Part shown: piece after piece, positions 29,531 to 32,521 of the stretch
Layout: the number at the start of each line of letters is the position of its first letter
Numbering within the stretch: the stretch's first letter is position 1
NCBI GenBank assembly: GCA_004801635.1
Contig: SSTG01000010.1
Location: 1-32,521, forward strand
DNA length: 32,521 nucleotides
DNA from: Muribaculum caecicola
GTDB taxonomy: Bacteria; Bacteroidota; Bacteroidia; Bacteroidales; Muribaculaceae
Reading direction: 5' to 3'
Translations under genes and position numbers: made by a program
The notes under the pieces: generated by a model
The model's database searches: none
Seen by the model: the letters and a program-made list of their open reading frames with translations, nothing else
What the model was told of the DNA's origin: nothing

Positions 29531-32308
29531 TTACATTTCCGGATCCAGCACAATAACCTTGTAATTGTTCTGTTTGAGAAGTTCTTTTATAAATGCCTTT
29601 ATGTCAGACGGGGTAATGCCGGTGATAGTTTCTTTGGCACATATAAACGTATCTACCGGACGCAGGCTGTAACCCGACATGGCACCTGCCCACGGGCCGT
29701 TCTTACGTTCGTTTTCTGTTTGTGACTTCAACATGAATTCCTTAACTTTTGCCAGTTCGGCGTCCGATATGTTAACAGCCATATCCTCCAGCTGGGCGGC
29801 AATGGCGGCAAGAACGGCGTCTTTAGTTTCCGGTTTCATTGGTAATGCCGTTTGCAACATGGCATTAACTGTTCCCTGACGGTTAAGGCTACAATATGCG
29901 CCAACAGAATATGTTGCTCCCATATCTTCGCGAATCTGTTTAAGAAGCCGTGCCGTAAGTACCTGCCCGGCCATTGATGCCACAAAGCTGTTCCGGGCAT
30001 TATACGGTATAGAGCCCGACAATATTACTGCGGCATAAGTCTGAGGCGTATCCATCTTAAACGTCGATATGTCGGTCAAAGCCCCCGGTTTTACAGAGAA
30101 CTCAGCCTCGTTAACACCGGCAAGTGATTTTCCCTTTGGTATCGGCGCTATGTACTGCTCTACATATCGGCGAAGCGAATCGGTATTTATCTTACCGGTA
30201 AAGACAAACGTAAAGTCCTGCACATCGGCAAGCTGGTCATGGATAATATTCAGTATGCCCTGACGGTCGGCCGCATCTATAACACCCAGGCTAAGCAACT
30301 GGTTGCGCGGAGAATCATAAATATTTTTTGAAACAGCTTTTTGAAAATGGAACATAGGCATCGCCTCCTGGTTGTGCAGTAATCCGCGGTTCAGTTCCTG
30401 ACCTGCTGCAAAATCACTTTCATTGATATTAAAAGCAGTGAAAGTCATGTAAAGCAACTCCATCATTGTCTGCAAATCCTTAACCACACAATTACCAGAT
30501 ATTGTACGCGTGGCAGCACCAAGGCCTAAATTAACCGAAGCCTGACGGCCGGCCATATATTTCTGCAAGTCAGAGTTTCCGTACTCGCCAAGCCCCGAAA
30601 AGGCCATGGCATTCGGCAGATACATAATATTTTCTGTTTCAGAATCGGGCAACGCGGAAGTTCCGCCGTTGGCAGCAGCTACAAGCACAATCTGATCATC
30701 GTCGAAATCAGTAGGCTTCACCAATACGGTGGCACCATTCGACAACACCCATTTTTCGGCATTGTACAGCGAGTCGTAGCTCTCGCCCACTATCTTTCCG
30801 GGTTTTGGAAGATTCGGAATCAAAGGCTCGGTTTTTACACTGTCAACATAAGGCACAATATCCTCCGCCTCCACTGCCGCCATAATTGTTTTCAGAGCCG
30901 CACTATCGGGTATTACATAGCCATCCTTATCCGGAAGATATGCTATTACCAGCCGGTTATCCTTACCTATCATTTGGGGAATAACCTTGTTTATAATCTC
31001 TACAGGAATCTGTCCGGCCCAGAACTTCATCATTGAATACTCCTTCTCTATGCCGGGAATAGGCTCGTTATCGAGGAAATTACGGACATATTCAAAACCT
31101 AAAGAGTTAGATGTCCTTGTGCTGCGTCCGTTATAAGCACTTTCAAGCCGTGACAGATATTCGGCACGCGCCCTGTCGTACTCCGAAGGGGTGAAACCCT
31201 TTGCCGCACGAAGCAATTCGCGGTAAACGGCCTCTAAAGTAGGCGTTATTGAATCGCCTTTGCCAATACCGACAACGGAAAACGCGTCTTTTGTCTTTGA
31301 ATAAGCAAAATTCCCATAATAGCTTCCTGCAGCAGTAAACGGTGTTTCAGGCCTTGTCATCATATCAGACATACGCGTGTTAAGCATTTGCGATGCCATG
31401 TCTATAACGTACTGGCTTATATAATAATCCATCGTATTTTTCAACGAATCGGGATAAGCGTCATGCTTATATACAATCTCGATACGTGCCTGTGCAATTT
31501 CTTTATCCTTGCCAATAGCAAATATAGTACCGGGAGTGTCAGGCACCGGATAATAAACACGTTCAGCCCGGTTTTCGTCAAGCCTTATTCCGGAAAACAG
31601 TTTCTTTATCTGCGCCTCTATACGGTCGGGGTCAATATCGCCCACCACAACAATACCCTGAAGGTCGGGGCGGTACCATTTCTCATAATAATCACGCAAT
31701 GCCTGATACGGGAAATTGTCAACCACTTCCATAGTGCCTATCGGCATACGGTGGGCATAACGCGACCCGGGATATATAACCGGCATAATGGTTTCGTTAA
31801 TACGCTGCATACCAACGTTCCGCGAACGCCATTCTTCATGTATCACACCGCGTTCCTTGTCTATCTCCTTCGGGTCGAGCGTAAGCGCGTCGGCCCAGTC
31901 GTGCAGAATAAGCAGGCATGAATCTTGAACACCGGTCCGTTCCACAGGCACCTTACTCAGGTAATACACAGTCTCGTCGGTCGAAGTATAGGCATTGAGG
32001 TTCTGACCGAATTTCACCCCTACCGATTCCGCCCAGTTCAGCAATGTACTGTCAGGAAAATTCTTAGTCCCGTTAAAGCACATATGCTCCAGAAAGTGAG
32101 CCAGACCACGCTGATTGTCTTCCTCAAGAACCGAGCCAACCTTCTGCGCAATAAAAAAGTCGGCCAGCCCTTTAGGGTATTCGTTATGACGTATGTAATA
32201 CGTAAGCCCGTTGTCAAGACGGCCTATACGGACAGCCGAATCAACCGGCACCGCCGGCATACGCGCATTCTGCGCATACGAAACAGCGGTAGTGCACAAT
32301 ATTGCCAC
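29531..32308 (-). CDS. M16 family zinc metallopeptidase (pitrilysin/insulinase-like), start codon lost to IS insertion
   Basis: This secreted double-M16 peptidase has 925 residues from a GTG at 32308. The first M16 domain has the inverted zinc motif HFLEH (71-75) and the third ligand Glu152 in KERGVIHEEW; the second M16 pair in the C-terminal half is the inactive type. The family degrades peptides in the periplasm. The signal-peptide core is encoded upstream of the GTG to position 32332 (Phe-Ile-Thr-Leu-Val-Leu-Ala...), just where an ATG-Lys-Lys start would be expected, but the bases beyond belong to an IS. No ATG, GTG or TTG precedes 32308 in frame before a stop. The GTG would leave a short signal sequence, and CTG at 32317 is another possibility. 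Expression and export may be impaired. Confidence 0.88.
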   Translation of the reverse strand: MAILCTTAVSYAQNARMPAVPVDSAVRIGRLDNGLTYYIRHNEYPKGLADFFIAQKVGSVLEEDNQRGLAHFLEHMCFNGTKNFPDSTLLNWAESVGVKFGQNLNAYTSTDETVYYLSKVPVERTGVQDSCLLILHDWADALTLDPKEIDKERGVIHEEWRSRNVGMQRINETIMPVIYPGSRYAHRMPIGTMEVVDNFPYQALRDYYEKWYRPDLQGIVVVGDIDPDRIEAQIKKLFSGIRLDENRAERVYYPVPDTPGTIFAIGKDKEIAQARIEIVYKHDAYPDSLKNTMDYYISQYVIDMASQMLNTRMSDMMTRPETPFTAAGSYYGNFAYSKTKDAFSVVGIGKGDSITPTLEAVYRELLRAAKGFTPSEYDRARAEYLSRLESAYNGRSTRTSNSLGFEYVRNFLDNEPIPGIEKEYSMMKFWAGQIPVEIINKVIPQMIGKDNRLVIAYLPDKDGYVIPDSAALKTIMAAVEAEDIVPYVDSVKTEPLIPNLPKPGKIVGESYDSLYNAEKWVLSNGATVLVKPTDFDDDQIVLVAAANGGTSALPDSETENIMYLPNAMAFSGLGEYGNSDLQKYMAGRQASVNLGLGAATRTISGNCVVKDLQTMMELLYMTFTAFNINESDFAAGQELNRGLLHNQEAMPMFHFQKAVSKNIYDSPRNQLLSLGVIDAADRQGILNIIHDQLADVQDFTFVFTGKINTDSLRRYVEQYIAPIPKGKSLAGVNEAEFSVKPGALTDISTFKMDTPQTYAAVILSGSIPYNARNSFVASMAGQVLTARLLKQIREDMGATYSVGAYCSLNRQGTVNAMLQTALPMKPETKDAVLAAIAAQLEDMAVNISDAELAKVKEFMLKSQTENERKNGPWAGAMSGYSLRPVDTFICAKETITGITPSDIKAFIKELLKQNNYKVIVLDPEM

Positions 32309-32332
32309 AACCGCCAGAACTAATGTAATGAA

Positions 32333-32521
32333 GTCATCTTGACTTTTTGAATTTGTTAATATGTTTAAGAAATATCACATGGAATGCCAACAGATTCCAC
32401 CCTTTCCAACTGGAAGCAGTTTTGTCGAAACGGTTGAGAACGGATCGAAAGGAATCCATCCATGCATTCGTTCGTTCGATACTATATCTGAGGGAGAGAA
32501 GTTCGGTGTCCAAAAGGTATT
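32333..32521. mobile_element. end of an insertion sequence, cut by the right edge
   Basis: From about 32333 the sequence no longer continues the M16 gene and encodes a transposase C-terminus instead. The IS terminus should lie within a few bases of 32333, because peptidase codons are intact up to 32332. The other end and any target duplication are outside the window, so the exact boundary and inverted repeat cannot be given. The bases GTCATCTTGACTTTTTGA at 32333-32350 are the candidate terminal sequence. Confidence 0.72.
32334..32521 (-). CDS. IS transposase, C-terminal fragment (IS5/IS4-like DDE type)
   Basis: The minus-strand frame from the window edge to TGA at 32336-32334 gives 61 residues. 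The segment RYSIERTNAWMDSFRSVLNRFD followed by SSWKGWNLLAFHVIFLK and a lysine-rich end (NKFKKSR) is the usual C-terminus of IS5/IS4-type DDE transposases. ERTNAW carries the catalytic Glu of the third DDE motif. The first two Asp motifs lie outside the window. Its stop codon is within the IS end, two bases before the M16 signal-peptide codons, and in a different frame from them. Exact IS family is uncertain. Confidence 0.75.
   Translation of the reverse strand, partial: YLLDTELLSLRYSIERTNAWMDSFRSVLNRFDKTASSWKGWNLLAFHVIFLKHINKFKKSR

Noticed and set aside
31388-31921. 177-codon plus-strand frame inside the M16 gene
   Set aside because: Antisense shadow of a conserved peptidase domain, with no promoter or start context.
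32300-32521. In-frame fusion of the IS transposase with the M16 peptidase
   Set aside because: The transposase frame ends at its own TGA (32336-32334), and the peptidase codons are in a different frame.
32361-32521. Plus-strand open frames at the right edge (from ATG 32361 and the neighbouring frame)
   Set aside because: They are antisense to a clearly recognisable transposase C-terminus and have no family resemblance.

Overview
This window is a Bacteroidota chromosome segment, most likely order Bacteroidales and possibly a Muribaculaceae-like gut lineage. The evidence is the gene content: a GH97 SusB-type alpha-glucosidase, a DUF3127 protein, a Bacteroidota-type RecQ, a clostripain-like lipoprotein, and an OmpP1/FadL porin. 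Many start regions also carry the Bacteroidota -7 promoter element TAnnTTTG, several with TTTG 20-21 bases upstream, and Shine-Dalgarno sequences are mostly absent. Family-level placement is inference. No rRNA, tRNA or CRISPR was seen. Almost all sequence is coding, and no gap without a candidate gene exceeds 300 bases.

Left part (1-8.5 kb): rsmA and mgtE lie in tandem, followed by a SlyD-type FKBP with a Cys-rich tail and ridA. A strong bidirectional hairpin closes this run against the convergent YihY/BrkB membrane-protein gene. Divergent from yihY are a secreted TIM-barrel protein of uncertain substrate, a C11 (clostripain-like) lipoprotein peptidase and an MscS channel with an unusual insertion.

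Middle (8.5-21 kb): recJ and recQ overlap by 8 bases and are followed by a secreted 5'-nucleotidase-family phosphoesterase. A promoter with a perfect palindrome and a doubtful 66-codon ORF precede recJ. The nucleotidase runs tail-to-tail into a TPR-protein gene with a 36-base coding overlap. Next comes a compact partner-switching module: one polypeptide carrying sensor, HAMP, SpoIIE/PP2C phosphatase and RsbW-like kinase domains, followed directly by its likely STAS antagonist. On the minus strand lie a DUF3127 protein ending in an SSB-like acidic tail (DDLPF), and an operon of two half-size chromate-family transporters plus folC.

Right part (21-32.5 kb): an OmpP1/FadL porin with a GC-rich hairpin at the start of its leader, a secreted protein built of twelve exact 21-residue leucine-rich repeats, an Fsr-type MFS exporter, an S9 prolyl-oligopeptidase-like lipoprotein, a GH97 glucosidase and an M16 peptidase. 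The right edge holds the 3' end of an IS transposase. It stops two bases before the M16 signal-peptide codons, so the insertion appears to have removed the M16 start codon.

The window is mainly core and housekeeping sequence. The most noteworthy items are the IS/M16 junction, the DUF3127 protein with an SSB-like tail near recJ/recQ, and the self-contained partner-switch pair.
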